Below the pieces are notes generated by a model that saw only the letters and a program-made list of their open reading frames with translations, was not told the origin of the DNA and searched no databases. The position numbers were made by a program, and so were the translations under genes. DNA of 64,000 bases from Membranipora membranacea (taxonomy: Eukaryota; Bryozoa; Gymnolaemata; Cheilostomatida; Membraniporidae): the NCBI GenBank assembly GCA_914767715.1, contig OU612072.1:1798001-1862000 (forward strand), written 5' to 3'. This document shows, piece after piece, positions 61,723 through 64,000 of the stretch; position 1 is the stretch's first letter; every line of letters begins with the position of its first letter.

Positions 61723-64000
61723 CTAGAACGCATCCTCTCTTTTCTTCTCTATCTCAGCGATTTCACTCTCTAGTGCTATGATATCATGGTCTGGTATGTA
61801 TCTGAACTCCTCCAGCTCATCGATAGGCTCACTACAGAATAACTGAACACCTGCAGGCAGATGTCGCGGTACCATCTCCATAATCAGTGACAGTGTAGTA
61901 CCTGACAAGTCCTTGGCCTACAAAAATGATAAAACAACAGTATAAAACAATTTAATGATCAATCATCTATGGCTTTAGAATGTTGTTAACTTGAGACTTG
62001 GTAGTAGATAACACGTCTTTAGCTGAATAATTATTTTCAATTCTAGTTTTCCTCCAGATAATTTTTCAGGGTAAAAAGCAGCCTTTGGGTGAGGATGTGG
62101 AACTGATCTAAAGATTTGTGTTTGCACACACTTTGAGAATTTGCACTTTTTCTTAATGGACAAGGACATGCATGTACAGCCTGATTTAGAAAAATCCAGG
62201 GGCAAGGCAATCATCAGGCAAGAGTATAGGGTCACTACCTGCCACAAGAGTATAGGGTCACTACCTGCCACAAGAGTATAGGGTCACTACCTGCCACAAG
62301 AGTATAGGGTCACTACCTGCCACAAGAGTATAGGGTCACTACCTGCCACAAGAGTATAGGGTCACTACCTGCCACAAGAGTATAGGGTCACTACCTGCCA
62401 CAAGAGTATAGGGTCACTACCTGCCACAAGAGTATAGGGTCACTACCTGCCACAAGAGTATAGGGTCACTACCTGCCACAAGAGTATAGGGTCACTACCT
62501 GCCACAAGAGTATAGGGTCACTACCTGCCACAAGTGTATAGGGTCACTACCTGCCACAAGCCTTGAGCTTAAGGGGGCCCGTTATATAGGGCGGTAAAAT
62601 AAGTCGATGCGTGTAAAGAAAAGAATAGATGAGCTTACCTTCAGAATTCTGTGGCTTGTCTTAAGCTTGTATTGATTCTCTTTATTCTCAGATTGCTTCT
62701 TATATGTGTATATATCCCAACACCTGGGCGGCAGCGCTATCCTGAAATATTACTTATATGTGTATATATCCCAACACCTGGGCGGCAGCGCTATCCTGAA
62801 ATATTACTTATATGTGTATATATCCCAACACCTGGGCGGCAGCGCTATCCTGAAATATTACTTATATGTGTATATATCCCAACACCTGGGCGGCAGCGCT
62901 ATCCTAAAATATTACTTATATGTGTATATATCCCAACACCTGGGCGGCAGCGCTATCCTGAAATATTACTTATATGTGTATATATCCCAACACCTGGGCG
63001 GCAGCGCTATCCTGAAATATTACTTATATGTGTATATATCCCAACACCTGGGCGGCAGCGCTATCCTGAAATATTACTTATATGTGTATATATCCCAACA
63101 CCTGGGCGGCAGCGCTATCCTAAAATATTACTTATATGTGTATATATCCCAACACCTGGGCGGCAGCGCTATCCTGAAATATTACTTATATGTGTATATA
63201 TCCCAACACCTGGGCGGCAGCACTATCCTGAAATATTACTTATATGTGTATATATCCCAACACCTGGGCGGCAGCGCTATCCTGAAATATTACTAGTAAC
63301 AGTGTGAACAAGAAAATATAGATATTCCTCACTGTTTAAATAGCAATCATTGCATCAGAAATCTACGTCACACTAAGAAGTTAATCCTTGGTCACACCGA
63401 CATATCCTCAATCTTAACCAGTTTTTTCTAATCTTTTTCAAATGCTGTTTGTTATGTTGAGAACTTAATTTCCTATATAACAACACAAGTCCACTACAGT
63501 CTGTCAGCTATCTGATCAAACAGCCTGCTTACTATTTACTACCTGGCGATTGGGGCCACATGAGGTCTGGGTTCAGGGAAGGTGGAGCATTTCAAGATGT
63601 TCTAGACCTCCCAAGGGTCTGTATCGTGCTGATTTATACTAATACTGACAGTTCATTTCTCCGAAGGTAGTTCTATTGGATTATTTAGTTTTCGCAGGAG
63701 TCTTTACTCTTTACAGTTTTGAGTAGCAACTTCTTCAATTGTGGATAGTGGTTAGTTTTCCTAGCAAAGGTGAAACATTCAATCAAATTCTTACATATTA
63801 TTTGTCAACAGCTTGCCGGTAGAAGGGAAGTGCCTTAATTGTATCTAACCTGGTCTTACAACATTGCAGAGGACAAATCATGACATACAGATTCACGGAA
63901 CAGGACAAAAACCTTACCTCTCTATATTCAAACTGAGTTTGTTGAAAAAAAGATGTAGAAATCTGGTGTACTGTTCAACGTCAACAAAGTCGTAACCTTT
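61723..64000 (-). CDS. Unrecognised gene, 3' exons (runs off the right edge)
   Basis: Exon 61723-61917 encodes AKDLSGTTLSLIMEMVPRHL, then PAGVQLFCSEPIDELEEF and a charged, probably helical tail (ALESEIAEIEKKREDAF). The exon before it (62639-62698, or starting at 62695) encodes QSENKENQYKLKTSHRILK and joins in phase 0. A further exon at 63917-64000 ends at a GTAAGG donor (63916-63911) and may read KGYDFVDVEQYTRFLHLFF, but phase through the intervening region is unresolved. Two tandem arrays occupy the introns. I cannot place the family. The C-terminus suggests an intracellular protein with a short coiled coil. Confidence 0.55.
62217..62560 (-). repeat. 26-bp minisatellite, about 13 copies
   Basis: The plus-strand unit is CAAGAGTATAGGGTCACTAC followed by CTGCCA, nearly invariant. 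On the coding (minus) strand each unit contains GGCAG|GTAGTG, a good match to a 5' splice site. It lies in the intron of the right-edge gene. Confidence 0.95.
62698..63296 (-). repeat. 54-bp minisatellite, about 11 copies, each with acceptor and donor motifs
   Basis: On the minus strand every unit reads TATTTCAG, then the 18 nt GATAGCGCTGCCGCCCAG, then GTGTTGGGATATATACACAT. That is an acceptor, an in-frame 18-nt block (Asp-Ser-Ala-Ala-Ala-Gln) and a donor. Units are nearly identical; a few carry TTTTAG instead of TTTCAG or a single G/A change. It lies directly upstream (in transcription) of the 62639-62698 exon. Confidence 0.95.
63297..63916 (-). other. Intron sequence of the right-edge gene
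   Basis: No exon could be fixed in this stretch between the 54-bp array and the 63917-64000 exon. Confidence 0.35.

Noticed and set aside
62217-62560. CRISPR-like array from regular 26-bp repeats
   Set aside because: Units abut with no spacers, and the context is a eukaryotic intron; it is a minisatellite.
62651-63307. Plus-strand 218-aa and 196-aa repetitive frames (ICVYIPTPGRQRYPEILL)
   Set aside because: Both arise because the 54-bp unit is a multiple of three; they overlap each other in two frames and lie antisense to a gene intron.

Overview
The window looks like nuclear DNA from an invertebrate animal. It has multi-exon genes with GT-AG introns, a eukaryotic tRNA with internal promoter boxes, AT-rich introns, many minisatellites and several cut-and-paste DNA transposons. 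The gene families (MED12, FCP1/CTDP1, TRAF, CUB/thrombospondin-repeat) are metazoan. Compact genes with divergent, short-intron versions of these families would suit a sponge or another early-branching animal, but that is an inference. All gene models were built by hand from splice motifs, reading phase and remembered family features; no search was run.

Layout. 1-1374 (-): 5' end of an FCP1/CTDP1-type RNA polymerase II CTD phosphatase gene. 2217-2288 (-): tRNA-His(GUG). 4687-9041 (-): complete seven-exon TRAF-family adaptor (degenerate RING, TRAF zinc fingers, coiled coil, MATH domain; 517 aa). 12064-18327 (+): secreted protein with signal peptide, CUB-like domain and eight thrombospondin type-1 repeats (566 aa). 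19554-23395: 3.84-kb transposon with 337-bp terminal inverted repeats (TIRs) and a 9-bp target-site duplication (TSD). It carries a minus-strand gene with CARF/FAR1-like, Ulp1-like protease and PHD-finger segments. 23566-55570 (+): MED12, the regulatory Mediator kinase-module subunit, in 43 exons (about 2020 aa). 56194-57571 (-) and 59229-60788 (-): two unrecognised genes with two predicted membrane segments each. 61723-64000 (-): 3' exons of an unrecognised gene running off the window.

Gene context. MED12 and FCP1 both act on RNA polymerase II transcription; the other genes share no obvious pathway. MED12 and the first two-membrane-segment gene converge with about 620 bp between their stop codons. 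The transposon ends 170 bp before the MED12 start codon.

Most unusual features. (1) The transposon fits a Mutator-like element (MULE) carrying an Ulp1 protease and PHD finger but lacking a visible transposase core, with a coding exon starting inside its TIR. (2) Several minisatellites appear to have grown out of 5' splice sites: a 37-bp array after MED12 exon 5, a 50-bp array at exon 41, and a 49/41-bp array after exon 11. In the right-edge gene, each unit of a 54-bp array looks like a complete acceptor, 18-nt exon and donor. (3) A family of tiny foldback elements with TAGCC...GGCTA ends and 9-bp TSDs includes a 16-bp palindrome flanked by 9-bp direct repeats.
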